This document shows positions 44,071-56,192 of a stretch of DNA of 64,000 bases, one piece after another. Numbering within the stretch: position 1 is the stretch's first letter; each line of letters begins with the position of its first letter. The translations under genes and the position numbers were made by a program. The notes beneath the pieces are model-generated. The model worked only from the letters and a program-made list of their open reading frames with translations, was not told where the DNA came from and did not search any database. The stretch comes from Gaeumannomyces sp. JS-464 (taxonomy: Eukaryota; Ascomycota; Sordariomycetes; Magnaporthales; Magnaporthaceae), in the NCBI GenBank assembly GCA_002197995.1, contig NGZR01000001.1:14031501-14095500 (forward strand), written 5' to 3'.

Positions 44071-46689
44071 AGCGTTTCGTGAGTTGGCAGTGCCGAAAAA
44101 ATCGATCGAGTTACCCAGGGGCCAGGCTAATGGTATTCAGCGAGCGAAAACAACGGCATTTGCATCTCTCGGGGAAACATGGATTCTCGCCTGGCGATTG
44201 CCAGTGTTGACGGCTGGGGTCCGATCGGGCCACTTTGAGCCATAGCAACGATCCCTTTGTGCCAGTCCAGAGGTAGCTGAGGGTTCCGTTCGGCCGTGGA
44301 GTTGGGGGTTGGCTTCGTCATGGATGCTTGGGGATGGGAATCGCGCTAGCGCATGCAGAGCGCCGCATTTGCGCCGCAATGCAACCTACCCGTGGATGCG
44401 TCAATGATCGCGGTTGAGGGAAGCTTTCACGTGCTTTTTTCTCCTCGGACGAAAACGGCTCGCCCCTACCGTTGGGTGAACGAGTTCCTAGCTATATGGA
44501 GGGATGACACTTTACTGCCGCTGTTTGGTTAATGCACGGTAGGGCCTCTGACTGTCCGCCTCGACGCGATTTTTTTTCTTTCTTTTTTTCTTGCCTTCCA
44601 TCTCCCGACCCCATCACCCGAGGCCAAAGTGCTTATTGCGATTTGCGGAAGCCCTGTGCTCGAATTGCTTCTGATTCTGCTTGGCGGGGTTGCTGCTTGG
44701 GCGACGTCACAGAATTGAGGCTGCAAGGGTCCTCAGTTGCAGGGGTCTCAGTCCCCCACCGTTCCCAAGGAGCTCCCCCGCATGTGACACTTCATTGCTG
44801 ATTCGCGCGCGCGGCGTGTGATGCAACCACTTGTTGAAAAACGCTCACAGCTAGGTCACGGCAGGCGCAGCGCACAGTCGATTGAGAAAAGTTCCTCTTG
44901 CCCGAACGGACCAAAAGGCTGCCTGTCACAAACGACCATATTCCACACCCATCCCTTCACGGCAGCTGGCGGGGCTCTCCATCGTCTCGGAGACACCTAC
45001 GCATCATCTTCCTTTTTCTTCTTCATTCCCTTTCGCATATTCACGACGCACATATATCCACACCAGCCAAAGAAATCGGGAGCCGCGAGGCAGCAGGCGC
45101 AGCCAGACGCCCGCTGGTGGGGGAGCCCTCAGCTCTGGAGCCTTGGGACTTGGCAGGCCGGTCATCGCTGCAGGCGACCGTGGTTGCCACGCCCTCCTCC
45201 GCATTGCCGATCAAGCCGTCCGGGGAATTAGGCTAGGCTCGTACTGCTCATATCGATGGTGGCCCTCCTACTCTCCTCGGCCGCCCTCGGGATTTTCCTG
45301 ACCCAGCTTCCCCGTCCGCCCGTAGCCGGCTACGGCTTTTGTATACCTAGGCTTTGTGCTTCATTCGTTTGAGAGTAAACTAGTTTTATGGTCTTTGTAG
45401 CAGCCTGTAAGTGTACTGCTACATATCGATGTGGTGGCGACTCCTTGTTCTTTGGCATCACTCATCGGGGAGCCGGCAGGGCGACAGAGGCAGCGCATGC
45501 TCGAGGCACCTAAGTATTTCTACCTATCTGGGGGTGGCTTTGTTGCGCGGCTCGCCCGGACCGTGTTGCCCTTTCTCGGTGTGTCTGACAGGACGCTGAG
45601 CACATGAGCGCCGACCCCTTGTCTTCCCCAATTACCAGGCGCAAACAAACTGAACTCTCACGTCACCTGGTTTCTCGCACGCCTGGGCACTGACATTCAG
45701 AGATGAAATGAAAGCATTCCTGTCAACCAACCGAGTTTTCAACGCCCAATGCCCTAGCCCTTGCTGGCCGTAAAAAAAAAGCCAGCAGCACATTATCTCC
45801 TCGTTTTCGCCATCAGGTATGTGTGACATCGCTTTCCTTTGTGCCTATCAGTCGCATCCCTGGACGGGCGAACATGGGCCACCCCACGTCTCCGCAGACG
45901 GCAAAATCTTATCCACCCTGGACAGCCGCATGCCCCCTGCCCACTAGGGACAGTCCCCTCGCCTCGGCCATGCGGAGGATGGAGGCTGCGGCGTCAAGGC
46001 CACGGGGTGTCCCCTTTCGGCTACCCTAGTGCTCAGCTATTGGTGTCTTGGCCATTCATGCTGGCCCTCGTGAGGGGTGCCTACGAAGCGAGTTGGAGCT
46101 GGCTGGCTGCCGCGTCGACCAGTCCCACACCAATATCCCTATCTCTTCTCCATCCCACATGTCAGTCGTGTTGGCACGAACAGTCGCACCCACCATCCCC
46201 TTAGACTACTGCGTACCTGCCTGGTCCCTTCCCGCTCTCCTCGCATGCCCATTTCGCCGCCGCGGTACCTATGCTGGTACGCCCGTTGGCGACGCCAACG
46301 CCCACCTGTCCAGGCTACATCGCGCCGGATCGGAGGAACGCCTGGAGGTGCTCCACACCTGGGCATGTCGTCGAGGTCTTGGACCTGACTGACTCTCACC
46401 CCCCGTTGCCGAGCCGTTCCATACATAACACCCCCTTGACATCCTCGTGCTTCCTCGGCGCGTCCTGCTGGAGGGCTGCCTCTGCGCCATACTACTGCCC
46501 ACACTTAGGTACATATCAACCTCGCCTCCCATCTACTCATTCCCCCGCCCGCTGTCAGCTATCCCAGCCCCTTCACTTGCCGCTTCAAGGCTACTTTCAC
46601 TCTGCACCACCCTCCATCTCCCTGTCCATTAGTCTAGCCGCCATAGCCTGCAATATTTACGGTCCGGTCGGTGCTGATGAACGAACGCT
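44071..46689. promoter_or_regulatory. Long upstream region of the carnitine acetyltransferase gene
   Basis: About 2.6 kb without a supportable gene; C/T-rich towards its right end (CCCTTTC, CTCCATCTCCC), as expected for a fungal 5' leader. Several open frames in 46000-46800 share the C-rich composition and look like chance. Confidence 0.5.
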
Positions 46690-49600
46690 ATGCCAACCCA
46701 AGTCCGCCGCTTCGTCCAGCCCAAGTCTCTTGGTGAGACTCTTGCCTCTCGCAACGCTCTGCCAGAACCCACGCCAAACTGCGCCCCCGTATACGCCGAG
46801 ATAGGCAAGTCGTCGCCAAGGGCACCGACCTCGGCACCACCGTCGAGTGCGCAGCAAAAGAACGCCATGTCTCTCTATAATCAAAAAATCCTAGAGGAGG
46901 GCGGCATCACTTTTGCCGCTCAGGAGAAGCTCCCAAAACTGCCCATTCCCGAGCTGGAGAAGACATGCGAAAAGTACCTGGCAGCCCTGAGGCCACTTCA
47001 ATCCCCCCGAGAGCACGCCGAGACCAAACATGCCGTTCGAGAGTTTATGAAGTCAGAAGGCCCTGAGCTTCAGGAAAAGTTGAAGAAGTACGCCGAGGGC
47101 AAGTCGAGCTACATCGAGCAGTTCTGTACGTGGCCATGGCTCTCCTCCCCATTCCATACGCTGCAATTACAAGAATGCGGTGTTTCGTACGCTATAATGA
47201 TAGGAATGCGGTGTTGAATACGCTGTGATGAGGATACGGTGTGCTAATTACTTGGATGAGTGCAGGGTACGACTCGTATCTGAACTTTGATAACCCTGTC
47301 GTCCTCAACCTGAATCCATTTTTCTTGCTCGAGGACGACCCGACACCAGCAAGGAACAACCAAGTGACGCGTGCGGCGTCCTTGGTTGTGTCGGCGCTCG
47401 AGTTTGTGCGCGCCGTGAGAAAAGAAGAGCTGCCGCCGGACAAAATCAAGAATACGCCGCTATGCATGTATCAGTACTCCCGCCTGTTCGGGACAGCCCG
47501 GGTCCCAACTGAAAACGGCTGCCAAATCGAGCAGGATCCTAACTCGAAGCACATCATTGTCATGTGCCACGGGCAGTTTTACTGGTTTGACGTTCTGGAC
47601 GATAACTCGGACCTTATCATGACTGAAAAGGACCTGTCCATCAACCTCCAGACAATTGTCGACGATGCTACGCTGACGCCGATCCAGGAGGCCGCCAAGG
47701 GGGCGCTGGGCGTGCTCAGCACGGAGAACCGCAAGGTGTGGTCGGGGCTCCGCGATATCTTGATGCGGGAAGAGGGATCCAACAACGCCGACTGCCTCGG
47801 CATCGTCGACTCGGCCCTCTTCGTGCTCTGTCTCGACTACACAGAACCGACGACGGCGGCAGCTCTCTGCCAGAACATGCTCTGCGGTACCAGCGAGATA
47901 GAAAAGGGGGTGCAGATCGGCACCTGCACGAATCGATACTACGACAAGCTGCAGATCATCGTGTGCAAGAACGGGAGTGCTGGCATCAACTTTGAGCACA
48001 CGGGCGTGGACGGGCATACGGTGCTGCGGTTTGCGAGCGACGTATACACGGACACGATCCTGCGGTTCGCGCGCACCATCAACGGGCACTCGCCCACGCT
48101 CTGGGCGTCGACCAGCCCGGATCCGTCTAAGCGCGATCCAGAGAGCTTTGGGGACGTCAACCCGACGCCGCACAAGCTCGAGTGGGACCTGACGCCCGAG
48201 GTCAGCATAGCAGTGCGCTTCGCGGAGACGCGGCTGGCCGACCTGATCGGGCAGAACGAGTTTGAGTGCCTCGACTTCCAGTCCTACGGCAAGAACTTCA
48301 TCACATCCATGGGCCTCTCGCCCGACGCCTTTGTGCAGATGGCATACCAGGCGTCCTACTACGGCCTGTACGGGCGTGTCGAGTGCACGTACGAGCCGGC
48401 CATGACCAAGGTCTTCCTGCACGGCCGGACCGAGGCGGTGCGGCCCGTGACGGACGAGTCGGTCAACTTCATGCAGACCTTCTGGGGCGACAACCCGGCC
48501 GAGGCAAAGGTGGAGACCTTGAGGACCGCATGCCAACGCCACGTTGACATGACGCGCGACTGCGCAAAGGCCCAGGGTTGCGACCGCCATCTCTACGCCC
48601 TCTTCTCGCTCTGGCAGCGACTGGCGGACGAGGAGGCCGCCGCGAGCAGCCGTGACCCCGCCAGCACGAACGGCTACTCGAGTCCCATGAGCAACGGTGC
48701 CGCCTCCTCGGCCGCCATGGATGACGACGTCCGCGATGTGCCGTCGGAGCCTGGATCACCGTTGCTGCCGGCGCCGGCCGTGGGGAGCAGCAATCTGGAC
48801 GGGGAGCAACAGCAGCAGAATGGGGCCATGCGGGAAAGGGGCGACAGCACGGCGTCTTCGTATTCACTCAAGCACGTGCTGACGGACAAGTTCGTGCCGG
48901 ACCAGAACGGCGGGGTTTCGCAGATGATGGCGATGACGCGCGAACCGGGGTGACAGCACGTCGACGACGCGGTCAGTCAAGTACGCGCCGCTTCCGTTGA
49001 TCTTTGCGGACCCGGGCTGGGACAAGCTCAACACGACGATCCTGTCGACTTCCAACTGCGGCAACCCGTCGCTGCGTCAGTTCGGCTTCGGCCCCGTGTC
49101 CGGGGACGGCTTCGGTATCGGCTACATCATCAAGGACGACAGCATCTCGATCTGCGTCTCGAGCAAGCACCGGCAGACCAAGCGGTTCGTGGACGCGCTC
49201 GAAGGCTACCTGCTTGAGATCCGCCGGGTGCTGCGCATCACATCCCGCAAGGGCGTCGTCGCGCAGGGCGGCAGCGGCCTGCCGGCCCCGTCGTCCAAGC
49301 AGACGCGCGCGCGCGAGGTGGACGGCATCAGGAGCCGCCAGCAGCTAGCGCAGCAGCAGCAGCTCAAGAAGGACCAGCAGTCACGGCCGCCACACAACCG
49401 GTTCAAGTCAAGAGGCAGGATGATCACGGGGCCCGAGACGATACGGTCGCAGCGCTCGGCCACGGGGACGACGTCGCCGACCACGGACAGCATTGCCATG
49501 AGCGAGGACGATGAGCTTGGTGGATGTGAGTACTTTTCCTCTCCTTTTGCCCTCCTCGTCTTTCTTTTCCACCTCCCGAAAGTCCCTCGTGCTGACCACC

Positions 49601-49763
49601 CCCCACCCCCCTAGATGGCTTCTTCGACGCTGGCATGCTTCTGCAGGCTCTCAAGGCCCGAAACACGCAGTTTGACCCTGGGGAGACGCGGCCTTCGGAG
49701 AGGGCGGCTGTGCAGGCGCGGAGGAACAATGTCGGAAAGAAGCTGAGGCTGATTGACTATTGA
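46690..49763 (+). CDS. Carnitine O-acetyltransferase, FacC/Yat2-type (frameshifted)
   Basis: Transfers acetyl groups between CoA and carnitine, needed for acetate and fatty-acid use. Exons: 46690-47125, 47266-49525 and 49615-49763, with splices that give EQF-WYDSYLNFD and DELGGY-GFFDAGM. Family blocks: LPKLPIPELEKTCEKYL, NNQVTRAASLVVSALEFVR, CMYQYSRLFGTARVP, the catalytic His-Asp loop FEHTGVDGHT (His about residue 390), LDFQSYGKNFITSMGLSPDA and STSNCGNPSLRQFGFGPVSG. A Ser/Gln-rich insert (about 48640-48900) before the last block resembles the long FacC/Yat2 type. At 48949-48953 one extra base ends the frame as REPG-stop although DSTSTTRSVKYAPLPLIFADPGW follows at once in the next frame. No peroxisomal C-terminal signal; the basic first 25 residues might target mitochondria. 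An internal Met at 46867 is an alternative start. Confidence 0.9.
47168..47252 (+). repeat. Imperfect tandem repeat in the first CAT intron
   Basis: Three degenerate units of 20-30 bp in the 140-nt intron: AAGAATGCGGTGTTTCGTAC, AGGAATGCGGTGTTGAATAC and AGGATACGGTGTGCTAATTA. The last unit runs into the branch-site region (GCTAATTAC). Confidence 0.6.
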
Positions 49764-50267
49764 GTGATATTGACTCCGCCTTTTAAACTGGATTCCGCAG
49801 ATGTCTTGGTTGAGCTGTGGATCTGGCTTGATTCTCTCCTCTCTAGGTTCTACTAGCCCATTTTCACCATTTCTCTCCTCTTTGCTATTTGGGCTTCTGG
49901 CGGCGGCTGAGCGGAGGAGGTACCGGGCCTGGCGCCTGTTTGTACGTGCGCCAGGCCCAGCATCTTTTTCGATCATCCTGCCGCCAGCACCCAATGTTTC
50001 TCTAGTTGGATATCCCCAAAAGCAGCGTATGAATTTCAATTTTGCGAGCCGGCGATATTTCTCCATAAGATTTGTCTTTAAGCACTGTGAAAATGTTGGT
50101 ATGGGGTAACTCAATGACTCCTTGCCGTCCCATTAATGGCTTCTGTTCATCAAAGCCAGCCTGCCCCCGTAAGTAGATCTGAGAACCGGAATATCTAGTG
50201 AGAAACGAGTATTGAAAAAGCAGACGACACAGCAGGCCCTGGGCCCCATACACAACACGCCAAAGAT
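49764..50267. other. Convergent 3' region
   Basis: Between the stop codons of the carnitine acetyltransferase (+) and the membrane protein (-). Probable 3' UTRs, no gene seen. Confidence 0.55.
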
Positions 50268-50397
50268 CTAGGGCAGCTCGTGGATCTCGCCCCTGTGGTT
50301 GTCGTTTTGGTCGCGGGGGGCGCCGACCGCGTTCCCGCTCGCCTCGTGGATCACGGGGACGGTGAGGGTGGCCGGGCTCGCGAGCGACGGCGTCCAG

Positions 50398-50431
<34 letters not shown>

Positions 50432-51757
50432 GTCCCGAAGCCATCGACAGACGATGGCTGTCCGTCATCGGGGAGGGCATCGTCGCCGCCGTCGTCGTTG
50501 TCATGGTGGGGGATGAAACATGGGCGGCGGCGGCCTTGTCCGGGAGCTCAGCGGCGTCGCTGCTGTCCTTGCTGAATGGACGGCGTCTGGCTGCTGCCGC
50601 TGCCGTTGGTTCCTGCCGCCGCCGCCGCCGTCTGTTTCGCCTTGCGCCTCCGCCAGAAGAGCAGGCCCACAGCGACGGCGGCGATGGCGGCGGCGCCGGC
50701 CAGGGCGTAGCCGACCACGGGCCCGATGGGCACGGCCGGGCCGCCGCCGCCGTCGCCTTGGGTGCTGTTGGAGGTGGTTATGGTGGCGGCATCGGTCGTG
50801 GACGAGGTGCTGTTTGCCGTGCTGGCGCCACCGCTGCTGGTGATCATGCTCTTGGACGTCGACCTGGGCGGCGCCCACGTCACGGTGTTGAAGTCGACGT
50901 CGCGGGTGTCGGTGAGGGTGGCGTAGTTCCTGGCAGGGCCCGAGATGCGGGTCGTCCGGGCCGGGATGCGGAACAGGACCTCGGTGGCTTCGCAGAGGTA
51001 ATCGAGGATGCCGCCCGAGTATGAGCATGTGTTGCAATAGGGGTAGTCGGACCAGGAGCTTTTTTTTCGTTTGCATTGGTGTGCATGTCAGAGTCAGTCT
51101 AATTGTGACATGGACCGCTCACATAGGTAGGTACGCATGGAAAGATGGTGTCTGAGGAAAGGGTGTAAATGGGCTGAACTATACCATATTACTGCATTTC
51201 TATTGGCCTTGCATCTGTCATCGCAGTTACCCGCGGTGATTTGGCTGTAAGGCACACACTCGGTAGTGAATTCCTACCGGGCCAAGACAGAAAGCTGTGG
51301 TTAATTATCCAGGGGTAGAGATGGGCCACCCCCCTGCCGATACTTGAGGGGCAAGCTCTGATGCAACTGGGCGACTTACGCAGCTTGTGCTATAGCAGCA
51401 TCCCACTATGCCGGACGCCAAGGCGACATTCCTCATCATGACACATCGCGTGGACGTCCCTCTGCAGTAGACTAGTCTCTCGTTCTGCCCCCTGCCTGTA
51501 TAGCCACAAGTATTGTCCGGGGCGACGATATACTCGATGTCGTCGTTGCCTTGCCGGCCGAGCAGCTGGTGGACGACTGGAGGAGCCGTAGGCCTCGGGC
51601 CGTCACCACCATAGGGCGCTTTGTGGAGAGCCGCGGCGGTGACTGCCGTCTTGAGTGTTGCCGCCGTCGTTGCCTTCGGAGCAAGGGCGAGGGCGTGGGT
51701 CAAGGTCGTGGCGCACAAGAGCAGAGCCTCGGCGAGAAGGCAGGGCATGGCGATCAT
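50268..51757 (-). CDS. Cys-rich single-pass plasma-membrane protein (frameshifted)
   Basis: Starts MIAMPCLLAEALLLCATTLT, a signal peptide. Exon 1 (51380-51757) carries DNTCGYTGRGQNERLVYC and GIVGCCYSTSC; exon 2 (51185-51273) TECVPYSQITAGNCDDRCKA; the next exon SWSDYPYCNTCSYSGGILDY. This Cys spacing is shared by a fungal family of extracellular Cys-rich domains. A Ser/Thr-rich stalk and one transmembrane helix follow (GPVVGYALAGAAAIAAVAVG, then WRRRKAK). A one-base shift near 50566-50571 separates this from the tail in the next frame, which has a poly-Gln run encoded by CAG repeats (about 50401-50430) and ends RGEIHELP, a common ending for such proteins. The function is unknown; a cell-wall sensor or adhesion role is only suggested by architecture. 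Confidence 0.72.
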
Positions 51758-52866
51758 TGTGTTTCCGCGCGAGGCTAGAACCAGGGGTGAAGGAAGTGAA
51801 CCAGGGGTGAAGGTAGATGAAAAGAAAAGCCGGGCGAGGACAGAAACAAAGAGTTGAAGCGTTCGAGGGCTTATTCTGAAGAACTACTCGGGCATGTGTG
51901 GCAGAGGCTTCCGTCGTTTGCAAGACAGGCAAGCAAGCCGGGGGTGAGGGGAAGGTCAAAATAGTGGCGGGAGTCACGACTCCAAGAAGAAAAAGGAAGA
52001 AGAAGAAGAACTGAAGAATGGGATGGCATGCTACGCAGAGCCGGAGAATACAAAAGAATGTCACCCCAACCGGCAATGTTCCGTGACACCTGTGTGTGCC
52101 TCAAAGTAGAATGGATAGCGCCCTATGGTGGTCACCTTGTGGCAAAAATTCTTGTGTGGCGTCTCGCAAGAGCAGCGGGCATGTTTTTGGTCCAAAGATT
52201 TCTGCCCTCGACGAGAGGATAGGGCCCCACCCAGAGGTGATGGCGAGTGAGTTGTCCCGTCTGGCTAGATCTTCTACCTATGGAGCCTCGGGCGACTTCC
52301 AACCTTTGTTTTGTTTGCTCATGGTTCCGTAGGGGCAAGCGGACCTGTTCGTCTGGGTAGCACCAGCATCTTGACTCCACGCAGTGCTAGGTCTGGTGTT
52401 TCGCAGGTGCTACGGTTTCTGCCTCGGCACAGGAATTGACGTCGCCCAGGGCTTTTGAGCCAAGTTGAGAACTAGAAGGGCATTGTGTGAATTGGGATAT
52501 GGTTGGTTGCTGGATGGCTACCTAGGTATCGAAAAGAATCCATCAGACGAGGGATGGATTGTCATATAAATTGGCGGCTGACAGAGCATCGAGCTGACTG
52601 ACAGGGGCGCCTGGGGCCTCGTAGCTGATTGGTTCAGGCACCACGCCCCGTCAACAGCCGCTAAAAGAGCCCCATTCCCCAGTCTGGGGATTGATGATGC
52701 GTGTGGAGCCTTTAGGCTGACAAGACGCAACTCAATCCAGACACCAGCCAGAAGCTTCCTATCGAATGCATGTATAACGGACGCAAAAACAGTGTACCAA
52801 CAACGCGTCTCTCCACGTGACCAATTATAGCAAAAGGCCCTCAATGCCTGTACACTCGTGCTGCCC
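51758..52866. promoter_or_regulatory. Divergent upstream region, membrane protein and RAD57
   Basis: Intergenic region upstream of both flanking genes. It contains A/G-rich tracts (GAAGAAAAAGGAAGAAGAAG near 51985). No gene supported. Confidence 0.45.
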
Positions 52867-54518
52867 ATGACGGACCTGCTGCGGGTGCTGCCCAACTTCC
52901 GGGTCGAGCAGTACGGCGCCCTCATCGCGTCCCTGGAGCGCAACCACGTCACCACCACGGACCTGCTCACCCTCGACGCCGCCGACCTCGGCAAGCGCAC
53001 CCACCAGCCGCTGCTCGACATCCAGCGCCTGGCCCACGCCGTCGTGCAGGCCCTGCAGGCCGACCTGGGCGTCGTCCCCGCCCGCACTCCTACTGCCGCC
53101 GCCACCACTACCACCCCTTCACTTCACCTGAGGAGCAACCCCTCGCGCCTCTCGGCCGCCTGGTCCACCATCACCACGCTCGACCCGGAGCTGGACCGCG
53201 CCCTGGGCGGCGGCGTGCCCGTCGGCTACCTGACCGAGGTGACGGGCGAGTCGGGCGCCGGCAAGACGCAGCTGCTGCTCTCGCTCCTCCTGGCCGTCCA
53301 GCTACCGCCGCCGCGCGGGCTCGGCCGCCCCGCCATGTACGTCTCGACCGAGGCGCCCCTGGCCACGCGCCGCCTGGCCCAGATGCTGGCCTCGAACCCG
53401 CTGCTGCGAAACAGCAGCAGCAGCGGCGGCGACAGGCCGCCGTCCCTCGACCGCGTCCTCAGCATCGCGACGCCCGACCTCGAGTCGCAGGACCACATCC
53501 TGACCTTCCAGGTACCCGTCGAGGTGGAGCGCCGCGGCGTGGGCCTGCTGGTCATCGACTCGGTCGCCGCCAACTTCCGCGCCGAGTTCGACCGGGGCGG
53601 CGGCCGCGGCGGCAGCGGCAGCAGCAGGAGCACCAACAACATGGCCGCCCGCAGCGCCGAGCTCGTCCGCTTGGGCGCCCAGCTGCGCGACCTGGCCCGC
53701 ACGCGCAACCTCGCCGTCGTGGTCGCCAACCAGGTCGCCGACCGCTTCGGCGCCGGCGCGGGTGGCGCCGGCGCCACGCCCCGCTCGTCTCTGGCCGACA
53801 CGGCCACGATATACCCGCCCTCGACGCCGCGCTACGCCTCGTCGTCGTCGAGGCGCGGCGCGGCGCGCCTGACGCAGGAGAGCCCGCTCGCGTCGCGCAG
53901 CCACGGCCGGCCGCTGCCGCTCTTGTCGTCGCAGCAGGCACCGTCGTCGTCGTCGGCGTCACTACAACCCCCGTCGAGCAGCATGCGGGAGACGTGGCCG
54001 CGCCCGCAGGAGCCGCGGCCCGGCGCCGCCACTGCGGGCCTGTCGCACGACATCCCCGCGCTGCTTCTCGACCACCAGCAGCGCTGGTTCACGGGCTGGG
54101 GGGACGAGGAGGAGTGGAGCAACAACGGCGGCACGGACCGCGTCGGCGACCCCAAGACCCCGAGCCTGGGGCTGGTGTGGTCGACGCAGGTCGCCGCCCG
54201 GGTCGCGCTCATCAAGCGGCCCGTCCTGCTGGGGGAATCCAGACCCGAACGTAACGACGATGGGCAAGGAGAGCAGGGGATGATGAGGAGGACGTGGCAG
54301 CAGCAGCAGCAGCAGCACCAACGGCGGGAGGCACGACCAACAGGCTGCGCACGTGGAGGCGGTGGATGAAGGTCGTCTTCGCGCCCCACGCGCCCGAGTC
54401 CGGCCCGGGCCTGGACGGCGCCGTCGAGTTCGAGATCAGCGCCGCCGGCCTGCGGGGCCTGCCGCCGCCAAAGGGCCGGGCGAGAACTGGGAAGCGGAAG
54501 CGAGGGGCCGAGGGTTGA
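52867..54518 (+). CDS. rad57: Rad57 recombination mediator (frameshift in the Gln-rich region)
   Basis: Rad51 paralogue that with Rad55 stabilises Rad51 filaments in homologous recombination. Residues 1-60 form the helical N-terminal part (MTDLLRVLPNFRVEQYGALI). The RecA core starts at TTLDPELDRALGGGVPVGYL, with Walker A GESGAGKT at 127-134, then MYVSTEAPLATRRLAQML and Walker B GLLVIDSVAANFRAEF; ELVRLGAQLRDLARTRNLAV and VVVANQVADRF follow. A long Ser/Arg/Pro-rich insert comes next, then TPSLGLVWSTQVAARVALIK. The conserved ending RRWMKVVFAPHAPESGPGL is in another frame: a one-base change is needed between about 54230 and 54310, around a CAG repeat. The single-exon arrangement is otherwise clear. 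The insert of more than 100 residues is longer than I expect for Rad57. Confidence 0.88.
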
Positions 54519-56192
54519 GGCACGCTCACCGTGGTGAAGCCGGATATGGCACATCTGCAGTGGGAGTTTTGTAGGCGTGGTAATTAACTGCGATTTTTGG
54601 TGGCGGGACTCGGGTTATAGCAAGCGACACCTTTTTTTCTGTTTGTAAATGTAAAATATGCTAGGATACAACTTATCATTTGGATGAATATGAGCAATAG
54701 GCCCATTAGTGGGTCGGCATTGGCCTGCACTCTAGGACAGCAGATGCTGAGACCAAGGTCAACATCTATCTATCCGACGCGTGACCAAGGTGAAAGCCTT
54801 GCCCATAATCAGGCTAGCTCTCTCGCCCTCCTTCCGGAACGATCATTCATTTCGCTGCACGCATGGACGAAGCCGCTTAAAAGAGAAAACCCATCTCGCT
54901 TGCAAGAATCCCTAGAGAGCCTCGGCTTTCATACGTACGTTACATAGACTACATTGATTTGTGCCGTTCCCATCCTCCTTTCATCCACCCTCAGATGACG
55001 AGACCATCTTTCCCATGTTTTGCCTTGCTTTGCAGATGAAGCAGAAAAGAAAGAAAAGAAAATCTTCATTTTAATGACTTGATGAAAAAAAGTGCGCCCG
55101 AAAAAATGAGTCCCAGAATTATAGCTCTCCCTTACGCAAAACGAGGGGAGATCATAGAAAAAAAAGACATGGAGAGAATCTCGGGAAAAGATCAAGAGAA
55201 AAAGAAGAGCCGCCCGTATCTGTCGTGATGCTCGCAGTTCTGCCGCTAGCAAAGAGACAGGAGGAATGCCCAGCCAAGAGTTGTACCGTATCCACCCGGG
55301 TGATCAAGAAAGCCAATGCCCAAAGGACCCTTTTGTATGTGATGCTTCCCAAATGAGAACATCATATCGAAAAGTGGTAGTGGCGGGTAGAAGCAGAATA
55401 GCCGGTGGGGGTAGCATGTCTGGCCCAAGAACCGAAGAATCGAGAAGAAAAAATGATTCAAAGCAAAGAATGACAAAAGACAGGAGAAAGAAGAAAAGCC
55501 TGGGAAAAAGAAGAAAAAAACAAAGACCGAAAGCTGAAAAAAAAAAAAAAAGACTAAGAATAACCGAAAGTTCTATCCGAAGGGGTGCCGTTGTAGCAGC
55601 GTTGTCAGGTGGTTGATACACGTGTACAAGCGAGAGGCGATCCCAGCTCCCGAAAAGCAAGCGAGCGAGCCATCCAGCCGGGGGCGGCGAGACAGAGCAC
55701 ACAGCTAACCTCTCTTGGGACAACAGGGAGGATCAGATCCATGCTGTCCGAGGACGGGGAGGGCAACCCGTGGTGGAGGTCAAGGACCACCTCGATAGAG
55801 AAAAAAGAATCTTGGGGGCAAAGATGGGAAGACGCTAGATGCCAGCCACTGTCGAGCTTGAATAGTGTACAACAAAGCAGAGCCAGATACAGGGAAGGGA
55901 GGCCAAAGGAAGGGTCGTGATTCCTTGTTCCCTTCTCCTCAACTGACTGCTTATGCTCGAGATATGAGAGGCGGGCATGAAAGAGGGTCCCTCGTAAAGT
56001 CTCATTTACGTGTCATTGGCGTCGTGGCTGTGTGAAAGAAACAACAAAGAAGGGAAGCACTGATCGTGTCAAAAAAAACAAAAAAAAACTGTCGGACACA
56101 CCGCAATCTTGGGCCACCGAGTGGTGTCCAGAAGATGCGAGGCGCGAGAGACGATACTCAACGAGGAGGGTTGAGGATAGTAGGGAGCAATT
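54519..56192. other. Convergent intergenic region
   Basis: Between the stops of RAD57 (+) and the PUF gene (-); purine-rich on the plus strand at 55420-55560 (GAAGAAAAAG type). A long PUF 3' UTR is likely. No gene seen. Confidence 0.5.

Noticed and set aside
47460..48590. 376-aa minus-strand frame
   Set aside because: Antisense shadow of the carnitine acetyltransferase; no family features of its own.
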